From: Dyadobacter sp. CY356
GTDB taxonomy: Bacteria; Bacteroidota; Bacteroidia; Cytophagales; Spirosomataceae
Assembly (NCBI RefSeq): GCF_021440195.1
Contig: NZ_JAJTSZ010000005.1
Location: 186,001-250,000, forward strand
Length of the DNA stretch: 64,000 nucleotides
Reading direction: 5' to 3'
The translations under genes were made by a program, and so were the position numbers. Numbering within the stretch: position 1 is the stretch's first letter; the number at the start of each line of letters is the position of its first letter. The notes under the pieces were generated by a model. It was given only the letters and a program-made list of their open reading frames with translations, was not told the origin of the DNA and searched no databases. Below are positions 53,501 through 62,538 of the stretch, piece after piece.

Positions 53501-53768
53501 GATCTTTGACGGATCGTTCCTTCGCGGAAGAAACTTGTTGTTGGGCTACAACTTCCCATCAGCATTGACAAGCAAACTTAAAATGAGCAAACTAAGACTT
53601 TATGTTTCTGCTCAAAACTTCTTCTTGCTGACTAAGTACCCACATGGCGATCCGGAAGTTACACCAACAAACGGAGATCAGAACAGCAATGTGTTCTCAC
53701 AAGGTATGATCTGGCACGGCTATCCAAAACCAACTACTTACATGGCAGGTTTACAGATCGCATTTTAA
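50529..53768 (+). CDS. SusC/RagA-family TonB-dependent outer-membrane receptor
   Basis: 1079 residues from the ATG at 50529 (MKRNITGNSMSLKG); the longer frame begins with GTG. After the signal peptide comes a carboxypeptidase-regulatory-like domain (RTIKGKVTEKDKNEGLPGVN to 'SFVGYVSQEVLV', about 55-125). The plug follows with TonB box-like 'ALSEVVVIGYGTAKKSDLTG' and SusC signature 'GRPGGRSNIRIRGFSSINSS', then 'NNPLYVVDGVML', then a 22-strand barrel ending 'YMAGLQIAF'. No STN signalling domain is present between signal peptide and regulatory-like domain. It works with the SusD lipoprotein 34 bases downstream to import an oligomeric substrate. The esterase that follows hints at an acetylated glycan. 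Confidence 0.95.
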   Translation: MKRNITGNSMSLKGAIQKTTLMLLALLCSFGTYANGRIEKTVTTGTNSAKTADRTIKGKVTEKDKNEGLPGVNVVIKGTSTGTTTDATGAYTLSVPESGATLVFSFVGYVSQEVLVGNRSTIDVAIESDTKALSEVVVIGYGTAKKSDLTGSVGSVKEDQLKERPSPSLNQALQGKVSGVQVNVNSGRPGGRSNIRIRGFSSINSSNNPLYVVDGVMLPQGTQNQYSSAIDYINPNDIVSVEVLKDASSTAIYGARGANGVILVQTKKGRSGEGVITYNVDVSVPTIGPKRPKVLNAQQYLDVEDLAYKNIEKFDPAGWASGKYANLNPQTRRAAFSLQHPDVFTLAADGSYKPNYDTDWFKEATQNKISQNHQLGFSGGNEKTTYALSLGYRDDQGLLKESYLKRYSTRFSIDDQVKKWLKIGATLSYNNQSENLVDINDAVPRQMVEDFPFLPVRYPDGTFANNRDYPQAEGSFSSIHRLTGRKYIVNTATTLGSLYGNLTLAKGLELRSVLGINVVNQEVNQSQTRTLAISEFGTASKDARKETFWSWENYLTYNKSFGIHAINALAGISWQKTNITTTGASVRNFSTDYFGFDNLGAGATLPGVSSGAQSFAFNSYFGRVNYTLLDKYLVTFTGRADGSSKFGENHKFAFFPSAALAWKVSDEEFLKGNSVISNLKVRTSYGLTGNSEIPPYSSLSLLSSTYATIYNDTKVSGTGINRLANPDLKWEKTAQTDAGVEISFLKGRISVEADYYYRKTTDMLLDAPVPRSSGYAVIRKNIGSMQNKGFEFTLNTTNIERGDFTWNSSFNISLNRNKVLSLATPSDIFGVGGPNFTNQTGIIRIGEPVGSFWGLTRLGTWSEAERDEAAKFTSYRNNLTMLPGDIKYKDLNGDGAITDADRSIIGNGSPKAWGTFSNTVRFKSFDLTFDVQYSYGNDVMDMTLHPSEDRVSIANSYTTVLNAWTPTNQNTPVAQIRETRAGYVTNVDSHWIFDGSFLRGRNLLLGYNFPSALTSKLKMSKLRLYVSAQNFFLLTKYPHGDPEVTPTNGDQNSNVFSQGMIWHGYPKPTTYMAGLQIAF

Positions 53769-53802
53769 TTGGCCAATTAATTTATCCTAAAAAACATTGA
53801 TT

Positions 53803-55374
53803 ATGAAGTTATATAATTTAAAAAATGTAGCCAAGGTACTTCTCTGCGGATCCATTTTACTTGGCCCCACAAGTTGTTCGGATTTCCTTGACGAAAAAGA
53901 TCCATCTAACCTGACGCCGGAAAGCTTCTATACCATACCAGATCACGCAGAGGCGGCTGTTGCTGCTACCTATGCAGGACTCCGGTTTTATGGTGAGGGA
54001 GCAGGTATTTTCTCGGCAAACTGGCAGTTACTTGAAGCTGTAACAGGAACGGCTACAACAGAAACTGGTCAGAATTCAGATTTAAACAACCTTTACTCGC
54101 TGACTTACGACGGAAACACGGCGCATGTTAACAACTGGTATAATGGTTTGTACAGAATTATCGCTAATGCAAACCTTGCGCTGGAAAAAATTCCTACAAT
54201 TCCTTTCCTGGCTCCGGCGACCGAAGCACAAAAAACAAAATTGCTTGGAGAAGCTCGTTTCCTACGTGCCTGGGCATATTTCTATGCGGTCAGACTTTGG
54301 GGTGATATTCCTTTGATCACGACTCCTCAAACAGCGAACTCTACGGATTTCCTTCCGTCGCGTGCTCCACAAGAAGAAGTTTACAAACTTATTGTTGAAG
54401 ACTTACTTGCTGCTGAGGCTGCCGGTTTGCCTGTTACAGAAACGAATGGTCGTGCTACGCAAATTGCTGCCAAATCATTGCTGGCCAAAGTATATTTGAC
54501 AATGGCTGGTTTCCCGCTTAGCAAAGGTGCTACGCACTACAAACTTGCTGCGGACAAAGCGCTGGAAGTGATCAACTATTCCAAAGCAAATCCTTCAACG
54601 CTTAATTTGTTTAGTACTTATAAAGAAGTTCATCAGGAAAACCTTAAAAACCGCGTTGAACACATCTTTATGATTCAGTACAATATTGCGGTTGCAGGTA
54701 ACCCGTTGGGAGATTATTTACCAAACTTTAAACCAGTTACTTATTCTGGTCCGGGAGGAACGGGAAGTACTGTACCAACACGTTCTTTTTACGCTTCTTA
54801 CGAAACGGGAGATCTTCGTACGGTTGATCAGGAAGGATGGTTTTATACAACTTACTATACCAATGGTGATGGTGCCAAATTTGATCTTGGTGCTCCTTAT
54901 GTTTTCAAACATTTCAACCAGACAGCAAATGGTACATTAGGCGTTCCGGGTACACGTAACAATAACCTGAACGTTCCATTGATTCGTTATGCAGAAGTTC
55001 TGTTGATCTTCGCAGAAGCTCAAAACGAATTGGGCGCGCCAACGCAAGAGGCTTATGACGCTTATAAAAAAGTACATGACCGCTCTAAGTTGACAACGCC
55101 TGGTTTCGGAACTTTCACACAGTCGTCATTCCGTGATGCAGTTTTGAGAGAACGCTGGTATGAATTCGCTTACGAAGGAATTACCTGGTTTGATATGGTT
55201 CGTTTGCGTAAAGTGTTCAATGAAAAAACAAAAGGATTTGATCCGTTTGTTGGTCACCTTAACCTGAATGTAGGTTCTGGTGTTGCATTGCAAGCCAAAC
55301 ACCTATTGTTCCCATTAGGAATCCAGGAAATGAAAAACAACCCGAACCTGACTCCTCAGAATCCTGGGTATTGA
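53803..55374 (+). CDS. SusD/RagB-family nutrient-binding lipoprotein
   Basis: About 523 residues from the ATG at 53803; the frame at 53797 starts with TTG. The lipoprotein signal ends at the lipobox GPTSC, followed by 'SDFLDEKDPSNLTPESFY', the usual SusD start. TPR-like helices hold 'KLLGEARFLRAWAYFYAVRLWGDIPL', the most conserved SusD stretch, and the C-terminus contains 'VLRERWYEFAYEGITWFDMVRLRKV'. It forms the lid of the SusC transporter at the cell surface. It is followed by a terminator, so the esterase gene may have its own promoter. Confidence 0.95.
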   Translation: MKLYNLKNVAKVLLCGSILLGPTSCSDFLDEKDPSNLTPESFYTIPDHAEAAVAATYAGLRFYGEGAGIFSANWQLLEAVTGTATTETGQNSDLNNLYSLTYDGNTAHVNNWYNGLYRIIANANLALEKIPTIPFLAPATEAQKTKLLGEARFLRAWAYFYAVRLWGDIPLITTPQTANSTDFLPSRAPQEEVYKLIVEDLLAAEAAGLPVTETNGRATQIAAKSLLAKVYLTMAGFPLSKGATHYKLAADKALEVINYSKANPSTLNLFSTYKEVHQENLKNRVEHIFMIQYNIAVAGNPLGDYLPNFKPVTYSGPGGTGSTVPTRSFYASYETGDLRTVDQEGWFYTTYYTNGDGAKFDLGAPYVFKHFNQTANGTLGVPGTRNNNLNVPLIRYAEVLLIFAEAQNELGAPTQEAYDAYKKVHDRSKLTTPGFGTFTQSSFRDAVLRERWYEFAYEGITWFDMVRLRKVFNEKTKGFDPFVGHLNLNVGSGVALQAKHLLFPLGIQEMKNNPNLTPQNPGY

Positions 55375-55399
55375 TTTTTAAATATTGCTGATTAAATTG

Positions 55400-55432
55400 A
55401 GCCAGTCCCGCAAGCCGGGGCTGGCTTTTTTA
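55400..55432 (+). terminator. rho-independent terminator behind SusD
   Basis: AGCCAGTCCCG pairs with CGGGGCTGGCT (one G-U pair), followed by a T run. Confidence 0.9.
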
Positions 55433-55503
55433 GTTAAGATTTCAGGCTGAAATATTCATTTACTACCAAATTACGTTTAAATTCAAAGCCTAATAAAAAC
55501 AGG

Positions 55504-57537
55504 ATGCGAATAAAAAATTACAAAATTCTCCTCTCTATTGTTATCCAAATACTGTTAACTTCGTTAGCTTTCTCTTCCTATGCACAGCTGATCATTTCAA
55601 ATCCGGTTAATAATCAGATCTTTCAGCGTGATGCAAATGGCCTTGCAAACATCGCTATAACCGCCTACGCGCACTTTCACTATTCCCGGATTGATGCCCG
55701 CCTGATCCCTGATCAAAATAATAATCATTCAGGAAAAGCATTTTCTTTTACTTCCGATCAAATAGATCAGGGTTTTTTATATACAAGTTTACAGGCAGAA
55801 ACGGGTTGGTATCGCCTGGAAATTACAGGCTATGGCGATATGGGAATTATTGATACCGCCAGTGTGGCACGTGTTGGCATTGGTGAAGTTTTTCTGGTTG
55901 CCGGAAATTCCAATGCGATGGGTTTGATAGATCTTGGAGCTAAAGATGCTTCGGATCAGGTTATTTCTTTCAACGCGCTTAATAAAACACTCAATTCGGA
56001 TAATATAACGGTTGCGCCAGACGAGCCGATGCAGGCACCTGCTTACACACCGATCCGTGCCAAAAATAATATTTTCCCATCCGGCGAAACTTCGTGGTAC
56101 TGGGGCGAATTGGGTGATATGATTTCCAGGAAAATGAATACACCAGTCCTGTTTTTAAATTCGGCCTGGGCTGCTGCCAACTCTGAAAACTATCGGGATG
56201 GTGCACAGGGGAAAGATGCTTTCAATATATATGTCGGTAAATATTGGCCAAACCGGCAGCCATATACCAATATTGTCAATACAATCCGTTACTTCAATTC
56301 TTCACTCGGGCTCAGAGCCGTTCTTTGGTCACACGGTGAAAATGATGCGCAACTAAATTTTACGGAAGAAAATTATTTCAATAATATAAAAACACTTATT
56401 GAAAACAGCAGGCGGGATTCCGGGTATCCGGCTCCATGGATCATAGCAAGAAACTCCGTCAGTTATTCGTTACCAAACCCTCCTGCGGCGGTTAAAAACG
56501 CACAAATCAGACTAGCATCCATACAAAACTTCAATACTTTTGCCGGCCCAAATCTTGATACTGTTCAAATCCCCCGACCAGCGCAGGGTCATTTTGAAAA
56601 TATTGCCGGCGGACAACAGGGATTAACGCTGGCAGCCACAGCCTGGAACCGGATTCTTACTGATTCATTATTCAAAACCGTTATACCGCTCCAACCAAAA
56701 TTTGCAATACATACCGGCCTTGTTCCCTCAAAACTTTTTCCCGGGGCAACATTTACTTTGCCATATAACATTACAGAGCTGGCTAATACGAATAATACAG
56801 TTCAGGTTGAGCTACTGGACGAAACAGGTAAATTTGTAAGGCTGGTTGGTACCGGAAACGCAAATCTTGCAAATGTTCAGATCCCGGCTGATATTCCTGA
56901 TAGCCATTACAAAATAAGATTATCAACAATAAACCCAATACTGACCGGAAGTATTTCCGGTTCGTTTTTGATTGGAAAAAGCTATTCCAAGATTGAGTTT
57001 ATAAATACCATTTCTGCGCGGAAAACTGATAACAGCATTATTATTTCGTGGCATGTAGCAGCAAACCGGTCACTTACAAAGATGACCCTGCAAAAAACGA
57101 TTGATGGAGAAATGTATGCCGATCTGGCAAGTTTTAATGTTACAAACAATCAGGATCATTCCCGGATTTACAGTTTTTCGGATAACGCTGTAACAAATGA
57201 AAGTATTTATTACAGGGTAAAAGAAGAAGGTGTAAATGGAGAAATATCTTATTCAACCATTTTGGCAGTATTAAAAGAAGGCGCACCACCGAACTATGTT
57301 GTTTTTCCAAATCCGGTAACAACAAACCAATTTTTCATAAGGCCCGACAATTCTGATACAGCTATTCAATGCTCAATCTTTGATACGAGAGGGCGCGAGC
57401 ATCCGTTGATTATATCGGATATTGAGATTATCGGACTTTTGTTGCTGCGTCCCGTTTACAGCCTGCCTACCGGAAATTATATCCTGAAAATCGTAAGCAA
57501 ATCAGGTGTAAGTACACAAAATGTGGTTTTCAGATAA
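55504..57537 (+). CDS. SGNH sialate-O-acetylesterase-like protein with T9SS sorting tail
   Basis: 677 residues with a signal peptide (to about residue 28, 'FSSYAQ'). The central domain is of the sialate O-acetylesterase/SASA type: the nucleophile Ser is S136 in 'VFLVAGNSNAMGL' (block GxSN) and 'LWSHGENDAQL' (residues 274-284) matches the conserved WxxGExD block. The active-site His may lie in 'GHFENIAGGQQG'. A beta-sandwich follows. The last about 80 residues ('VVFPNPVTTNQFFIRP' to 'GNYILKIVSKSGVS') form a type A T9SS sorting domain, so the enzyme is secreted or cell-surface bound. It probably removes acetyl groups from the glycan handled by the SusCD pair next to it. Confidence 0.88.
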   Translation: MRIKNYKILLSIVIQILLTSLAFSSYAQLIISNPVNNQIFQRDANGLANIAITAYAHFHYSRIDARLIPDQNNNHSGKAFSFTSDQIDQGFLYTSLQAETGWYRLEITGYGDMGIIDTASVARVGIGEVFLVAGNSNAMGLIDLGAKDASDQVISFNALNKTLNSDNITVAPDEPMQAPAYTPIRAKNNIFPSGETSWYWGELGDMISRKMNTPVLFLNSAWAAANSENYRDGAQGKDAFNIYVGKYWPNRQPYTNIVNTIRYFNSSLGLRAVLWSHGENDAQLNFTEENYFNNIKTLIENSRRDSGYPAPWIIARNSVSYSLPNPPAAVKNAQIRLASIQNFNTFAGPNLDTVQIPRPAQGHFENIAGGQQGLTLAATAWNRILTDSLFKTVIPLQPKFAIHTGLVPSKLFPGATFTLPYNITELANTNNTVQVELLDETGKFVRLVGTGNANLANVQIPADIPDSHYKIRLSTINPILTGSISGSFLIGKSYSKIEFINTISARKTDNSIIISWHVAANRSLTKMTLQKTIDGEMYADLASFNVTNNQDHSRIYSFSDNAVTNESIYYRVKEEGVNGEISYSTILAVLKEGAPPNYVVFPNPVTTNQFFIRPDNSDTAIQCSIFDTRGREHPLIISDIEIIGLLLLRPVYSLPTGNYILKIVSKSGVSTQNVVFR

Positions 57538-57592
57538 AAGAAAAAGGTAAGCGCCGAAACACTTACCTTCTTACTATATGAATTGAACCTTA

Positions 57593-58372
57593 TTAATCTT
57601 CAAATAAACTTCCTAACCCACCGATTACCGAACCACCTTCTTTTCTGGCATTAGGTCCGCCAACAGATAACCTTTGGATCAATTTAGAGATTGGCATCGA
57701 CTGTATCCAAACCCGGCCAGTACCTCTAAGTGTGGCCAAAAACATTCCTTCTCCACCAAAAACCATGGATTTCAATCCACCGGAACGCTGAATATCAAAG
57801 CTCAATGATTGCTCGAAAGCCACTACACAGCCTGTATCAATCCGCAGCGATTCGTTGTTAAGGTTACGCTCAATAACCACTCCGCCTGCGTGGACAAAGG
57901 CCATTCCATCACCTTTCAGTTTTTGAAGAATAAATCCTTCACCACCAAAAAGACCTGATCCAAAACGCTGATTGAAATGAATTTTCATACTCGTCCCCAA
58001 CGCTGCACAAAGAAATCCATCTTTCTGAACAATCAGTTCATTACCGTAAATTTTTGATAAATCAATCGGCATGATCGTTCCCGGATACGGTGCAGAAAAG
58101 GCAACTTTTCTTTTTCCAACACCACGGTTTGTAAAATGCGTCATGAAGAGAGACTCACCGGTGATCACACGTGTTCCTGCCTGAAAAATCTTACCTAAAA
58201 TACTCTGATTAGCCTCAGATCCGTCACCCATTTTGGTTTCAAACTGAATACTATCTTCCATAAAAAGCATAGCACCGGCTTCGGCGATTACCGTTTCATT
58301 AGGATCGAGTTCTATTTCCACGATTTGTATATCGTCGCCGATAATCTTGTAATCAATTTCGTGTGAGATCAT
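57593..58372 (-). CDS. AIM24 / TIGR00266-family protein
   Basis: 259 residues. The family is recognised by '[31 protein letters not shown]', the glycine-rich '[17 protein letters not shown]' and '[30 protein letters not shown]' near the end. These are beta-sandwich proteins related to mitochondrial AIM24; the bacterial role is not established. It is convergent with the esterase gene; the small gene at 58433 lies 60 bases upstream on the same strand. Confidence 0.92.
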   Translation of the reverse strand: MISHEIDYKIIGDDIQIVEIELDPNETVIAEAGAMLFMEDSIQFETKMGDGSEANQSILGKIFQAGTRVITGESLFMTHFTNRGVGKRKVAFSAPYPGTIMPIDLSKIYGNELIVQKDGFLCAALGTSMKIHFNQRFGSGLFGGEGFILQKLKGDGMAFVHAGGVVIERNLNNESLRIDTGCVVAFEQSLSFDIQRSGGLKSMVFGGEGMFLATLRGTGRVWIQSMPISKLIQRLSVGGPNARKEGGSVIGGLGSLFED

Positions 58373-58432
58373 TTTAGCTTTTGAAGTTTATATGTTTGTA
58401 GTAAAATCAAGCAAGTTCACCGATAACACCAA

Positions 58433-58687
58433 CTATTCCTCCTCCTCTTCTTCCTCTGTTTTTTTAGCTTTTACTTTCTTCGTTTTTCTGCCCGGAATAT
58501 CTTCCCGGTCGCGAAGTTTTTTGTCATCCACATTTTTATTTAAAAATGCGTTGATACGATCCATATCAAAACTGGTCGTTATTTCACCAAAGGAATTAAT
58601 CTGGATATCAAAACCATCCAGATCTTTGTGCACACGCGGCTTTTCGTTAACGGGCTTTGCGGCATCAGGTTGTTTTTTCTTGGCCAT
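58433..58687 (-). CDS. small charged protein of unknown function
   Basis: 84 residues, extremely charged: Lys-rich start (MAKKKQPDAAKP), a central part that looks folded ('LDGFDIQINSFGEITTSFDMDRINAFLN'), and a tail of Lys followed by a run of seven Glu. I do not recognise a named family, but the central segment looks like conserved protein rather than random frame, and the gene sits properly spaced between AIM24 and gltX on the same strand. The composition suggests a soluble, possibly RNA- or ribosome-associated protein, which is a guess. Confidence 0.7.
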   Translation of the reverse strand: MAKKKQPDAAKPVNEKPRVHKDLDGFDIQINSFGEITTSFDMDRINAFLNKNVDDKKLRDREDIPGRKTKKVKAKKTEEEEEEE

Positions 58688-58822
58688 AGTTTTAATCGGC
58701 TAACGGCCCTGGGCAGCGGCGCACCACTTTTGCTTGCAGGCCAGTAAAATAAATTACTGTTACGAAATTATACTACCAAACTTTCAATGACAATGCAAAT
58801 TGATCGAACGGTTCATTTAGGA

Positions 58823-60373
58823 TTATGCCAGGCGAATTTGGGCAGGCAAACGGTCAAGTGCCTGTGTTAATCTTGCCATCACCTGATCTTTTCCTAAAAT
58901 TTCCATGATTACCATTAAATCCGGTCCAGCACCGGCTCCGGTAACAGCCAGACGTAATGCCTGCATGATTTTCCCCATTTTAATCCCGGCTGCTTCCATT
59001 TTTTCAGCAAGCAGATGTTTTATATTTTCAGCTACAAATGCCCCGTCGTAACCTTCCAGCGCATCTTTGAAATTTGAAACCGCATTCACAGCATCTTCAT
59101 TCCATTTTTTCACAGCCACATCCTGGTCATATACTTCCGGCAAGCTGAAAAGGAATAGTGATTCTGCAACAATTTCTTTTGTAAAGTGTACCCGGTCTTT
59201 TAATAAGTGTACGATCTGCGCAAGCTGACCATCGTTCACTTCAATGCCTTTGGCTGCATAAAGCGGTTTAATTTCCGCAATTACCAAAGCATCATCTTGC
59301 AATTTCAGATATTGCTGGTTAAACCAGTTTGCTTTTTGTATATCAAATCGTGCTCCGGCCTTATGGACTCTTTCAAAGCTGAAAAGTTTGATCATTTCAT
59401 CCATACTGAAAACTTCTTGTTCTGTGCCGGCATTCCAGCCTAATAACGCAAGAAAATTGGCAGTTGCTTCCGGTGAATAACCTTCTTCGCGGAAACCTTT
59501 TGCGATATCACCTGTAACAGGATCTGTCCATTGCAAAGGAAAAATCGGGAAACCGCCTAAATCTGCATCACGTTTTGACAGTTTACCATTTCCATCCGGT
59601 TTCAACAACAAAGGCAAATGCGCGAACTGCGGCATGGTACTTTCCCAACCCAGATAACGATATAACAAAACATGCAACGGAGCTGATGGAAGCCACTCTT
59701 CCCCGCGGATAACATGAGTGATACCCATCAAATGATCATCTACAATATTGGCCAGATGATACGTTGGCATACCATCCGATTTCAACAAAACCTTATCATC
59801 AATTTGTGACGAATGAACAACCACCCAACCACGGATCAAATCATTGAAACGAATATCTTCTTTTGGCATAATCTTCATCCGGATCACATAAGGTTCGCCG
59901 CTTTCGAGACGTGCTTTTGTTTCTTCCGGTGAAAGTGTCAGCGAGTTTTTCATTTCCTGACGCGTAATTGCATTGTACTGTACCGCTGCCACTTTCGCTT
60001 CTTCCAGGCGTTTACGCATTACGTCCAGTTCCTCGGCAGTATCAAATGCATAATATGCTTTTCCATCCGTTACCAGCTTTTCAGCATATTCACGGTACAT
60101 TTCTTTTCTTTCCGACTGTTTGTAAGGCGCATGAGGCCCACCCTGCTGCGGCCCTTCGTCAATTTCGATTCCAAGCCATTCGAGCGCTTCCAATATATAA
60201 GCTTCCGCTCCTGGCACGAAACGGTTCTGATCTGTATCTTCAATACGCAGCAACATTTGTCCGCCTTGCTGACGGGCAAAAAGATAATTATATAAAGCCG
60301 TACGAACCCCTCCTGCATGGAGCGGTCCTGTTGGACTAGGGGCAAATCTCACCCGAACTGGTAACTTGTTCAT
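58823..60373 (-). CDS. gltX: glutamyl-tRNA synthetase
   Basis: 516 residues, the full length of a class I GluRS. The HIGH-type motif is 'APSPTGPLHAGGVRTALYNYLFA' (residues 11-33) and the KMSKS-type motif is 'GNGKLSKRDADLGG', near residue 265. Other landmarks are 'LLRIEDTDQNRFV' and 'HVIRGEEWLPSAPLHVLLY'. It charges tRNA-Glu with glutamate; whether it is discriminating cannot be said without knowing if GatCAB is present. Its start faces the heptamer repeat at 60401. Confidence 0.97.
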   Translation of the reverse strand: MNKLPVRVRFAPSPTGPLHAGGVRTALYNYLFARQQGGQMLLRIEDTDQNRFVPGAEAYILEALEWLGIEIDEGPQQGGPHAPYKQSERKEMYREYAEKLVTDGKAYYAFDTAEELDVMRKRLEEAKVAAVQYNAITRQEMKNSLTLSPEETKARLESGEPYVIRMKIMPKEDIRFNDLIRGWVVVHSSQIDDKVLLKSDGMPTYHLANIVDDHLMGITHVIRGEEWLPSAPLHVLLYRYLGWESTMPQFAHLPLLLKPDGNGKLSKRDADLGGFPIFPLQWTDPVTGDIAKGFREEGYSPEATANFLALLGWNAGTEQEVFSMDEMIKLFSFERVHKAGARFDIQKANWFNQQYLKLQDDALVIAEIKPLYAAKGIEVNDGQLAQIVHLLKDRVHFTKEIVAESLFLFSLPEVYDQDVAVKKWNEDAVNAVSNFKDALEGYDGAFVAENIKHLLAEKMEAAGIKMGKIMQALRLAVTGAGAGPDLMVIMEILGKDQVMARLTQALDRLPAQIRLA

Positions 60374-60400
60374 TTCTTATCTCGACATTAAAAATATATT

Positions 60401-60524
60401 TGTCAGGGGTGGTCATTTATTGTCAGGAAATGGTCAGGAATTGTCATTTATCGTTGACACTCCCTGACTATTTCCTGACACCCCTTGACAATTTCCTGAC
60501 TACTTCCTGACAATCCCTTGACTA
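60401..60524. repeat. cluster of TGTCAGG / CCTGACA words forming a large imperfect palindrome
   Basis: The left half holds TGTCAGG, GGTCA and TGTCA words (60401-60447), and the right half the complementary TGACA, CCTGACT and CCTGACA words (60454-60524). A long arm pair is recognisable: TGTCAGGAAATGGTCAGGAA on the left against a near complement of it at about 60486-60512. The RidA stop codon (TAG, 60522-60524) lies in the last TTGACTA word. I found no gene in it. Confidence 0.8.
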
Positions 60525-60893
60525 TAATTCTACGGCTATCACCGAAATTTCCACATTCACATCTTTTGGCAAACGTGCTACCTGGACAGTTTCACGTGCA
60601 GGTGGTTCACTGGTAAAAAACTGGCCATAAACTTCGTTTACAACAGCGAAATCGTTCATGTCTTTTAAAAAGATATTTGATTTCACTACATTTTCATAAC
60701 CAAAACCTGCCGCTTTCAGAATATGACCTATGTTTTCCATTACTGCGCCAGCTTCAATTTTGATGTTCCCCAACTGGGAAGCTTCAAAAGCAATTTGTCC
60801 GGAAACATATAATGTGTTATTTACTTTAACAGCCTGGCTGTAAGGGCCGATTGGCGCCGGTGCTTTTTCAGAAAAAATTATCTCTTTTGGCAT
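60522..60893 (-). CDS. RidA-family deaminase
   Basis: 123 residues, typical length. Family features are 'APAPIGPYSQAVKVNNTLYVSGQ', the substrate-carboxylate Arg in 'PPARETVQVARLPKDVNVEISVIA', and 'NIGHILKAAGF'. RidA proteins hydrolyse reactive enamine/imine intermediates from PLP enzymes. It is separated from gltX by the repeat cluster at 60401-60524, in which its stop codon lies. Confidence 0.95.
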   Translation of the reverse strand: MPKEIIFSEKAPAPIGPYSQAVKVNNTLYVSGQIAFEASQLGNIKIEAGAVMENIGHILKAAGFGYENVVKSNIFLKDMNDFAVVNEVYGQFFTSEPPARETVQVARLPKDVNVEISVIAVEL

Positions 60894-61022
60894 ATTGTAT
60901 TGAATGAGAGCGATATAAAATTACATTCGATTCCCAGGCTAAAAAAGCCGCTATTCATCTGAACGACTTTTCATCACTAAATGGTTGCCTGACAATCCGC
61001 AAAATTACCAAAAAAAGATGGC

Positions 61023-61553
61023 TTATGCCTTGTCTTCTTTGATTTCAAATAATGCTTTTAATTCGACCGCTTCGGAAGGTTTCATACGGCCGGCCAAAAC
61101 AAGCCTCAATTGACGGCGGCGTAAGGCACTGGCAAACAATTCTTCGTCGGCCGGAGTTTCTGGTAAAAGCGGCGGAACTTCGATTGGCCGGCCATTTTGG
61201 TCAACGGCTACAAAAGTATAAAATGCCCGGTTGGTACTTACCCGGATACCGGCAGGAATATCCTCGGCCCAAACTTCCAGAAATACTTCCATGGAAGAAT
61301 TAAAAGCACGGGTTACCCTTGCGTGCATGGTGATGATATTTCCTAAACGGATCGGTTCGGTGAAAGAAACGTTATCTACTGAAGCAGTCACCACAATACG
61401 GTTTGAATGTTTTTGTGCAGAAATTGCTGCGCAAATGTCCATCCAGTGAAGTAAACGGCCTCCCATCAAATTGTTGAGCGTGTTGGTATCGTTGGGTAAT
61501 ACCATCTCAGTCATCGTTACTTCCGATTGCTGTGGGGTTTTTGATTTTAACAT
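61023..61553 (-). CDS. acyl-CoA thioesterase (hotdog fold)
   Basis: 176 residues, a single hotdog domain of the YciA/BFIT type. The characteristic start is 'TEMVLPNDTNTLNNLMGGRLLHWMDICAAISAQKH' with the catalytic Asn/Asp region, followed by 'ASVDNVSFTEPIRLGNIITMHARV'. The C-terminal 30 residues are charged. It would hydrolyse medium- or long-chain acyl-CoA. It probably forms a small group with RidA (129 bases downstream). Confidence 0.94.
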   Translation of the reverse strand: MLKSKTPQQSEVTMTEMVLPNDTNTLNNLMGGRLLHWMDICAAISAQKHSNRIVVTASVDNVSFTEPIRLGNIITMHARVTRAFNSSMEVFLEVWAEDIPAGIRVSTNRAFYTFVAVDQNGRPIEVPPLLPETPADEELFASALRRRQLRLVLAGRMKPSEAVELKALFEIKEDKA

Positions 61554-61589
61554 TGGGCTGATATGATTTTAGCGATGAGCAATAAGCGG

Positions 61590-62423
61590 TTATGGACAGC
61601 GGACTGCTTTGCGCTCGTGTGCTTCTTTTCTTGTTCCAATTCTATAATTGGCACGAAACTGGAAGAAAAGGTATTTATCTTTTTTGGGAGATGTTCCTCT
61701 GTGCCAGCCCGGTTCTCGGGGAGGCTGTCCTATTTCAGATGAACGGTCGGAAAGTCTGCGGGCAAGATCGCTGGATAAACTCGCTGGATCCGGATATACG
61801 CCGCTCACATCATCCAGATAATCTGAGTTTACAAAGTTGTTACATAACTCAAGACCAACACTCCACCGGTCTGAAATTTTGGTTGAAACACCAATCCCGG
61901 CCATAAATACCAGTGGCAACCGACTGTATTTAATACCTTCGGTTTGCAATGGAGCCAGACTTCCGCGTTTTCCGTCGAGCACAGCTGTTGGCGTCATGTA
62001 GGTGACACCTACACCCGCCAGAAAATACGGATTGGTTTTTGCATGTCTGTTATAGGCAAACAAATCTGCCTGAATACCAATATTTATATCCGGATTGCTG
62101 GTTTTGAAAGAAAGATTCTGCACATAATTCTTATCGTATTTCTGATCAGCAGAAACCTGGTAAAAACGAATTTCACCCCGCGCACTGAAATGTTCTGACA
62201 ACCTGTATAAAGCACCGATGGAAACAGAGGGGCCAAGTCCAAGATGTCTGTTGATGCTCGTCCGCAAATCGCCCTGATAATAAGCAATGCCAACGCCGCC
62301 TGTCAAGCTGAAAACGCCAAAAGGATGCAAATACCGCTCACTGACTGTTGACTGGGATTTTACCGGCTCAATAATCAAAAGGGAAAAAAATAATAAAATC
62401 AAACTGGCAAATGTGCGTTTCAT
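61590..62423 (-). CDS. DUF6089-like outer-membrane beta-barrel protein
   Basis: 277 residues with a signal peptide (to 'PVKSQ', about residue 24). Alternating strands such as 'GVGIAYYQGDLRTSIN', 'SARGEIRFYQVSADQ' and 'PYFLAGVGVTYMTPTA' predict a small beta-barrel, and 'NSDYLDDVSGVYPDPASLSS' is a conserved loop of DUF6089 proteins. The barrel should end at 'FQFRANYRIGT'. The last charged residues (RKEAHERKAVRCP) run into sequence resembling the palindromic repeats, so the C-terminus may be altered. The role is unknown; relatives are abundant in Cytophagales. Confidence 0.85.
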   Translation of the reverse strand: MKRTFASLILLFFSLLIIEPVKSQSTVSERYLHPFGVFSLTGGVGIAYYQGDLRTSINRHLGLGPSVSIGALYRLSEHFSARGEIRFYQVSADQKYDKNYVQNLSFKTSNPDINIGIQADLFAYNRHAKTNPYFLAGVGVTYMTPTAVLDGKRGSLAPLQTEGIKYSRLPLVFMAGIGVSTKISDRWSVGLELCNNFVNSDYLDDVSGVYPDPASLSSDLARRLSDRSSEIGQPPREPGWHRGTSPKKDKYLFFQFRANYRIGTRKEAHERKAVRCP

Positions 62424-62538
62424 GCGATACTGGCAAACTGATCAATAAAATTAATAACCGGGTGCTAAGTTAACAATGTCCCTAAATATATTACCCTTTA
62501 AATTACATCCGTAATGAATTCAATCTGCTATAAACCAA

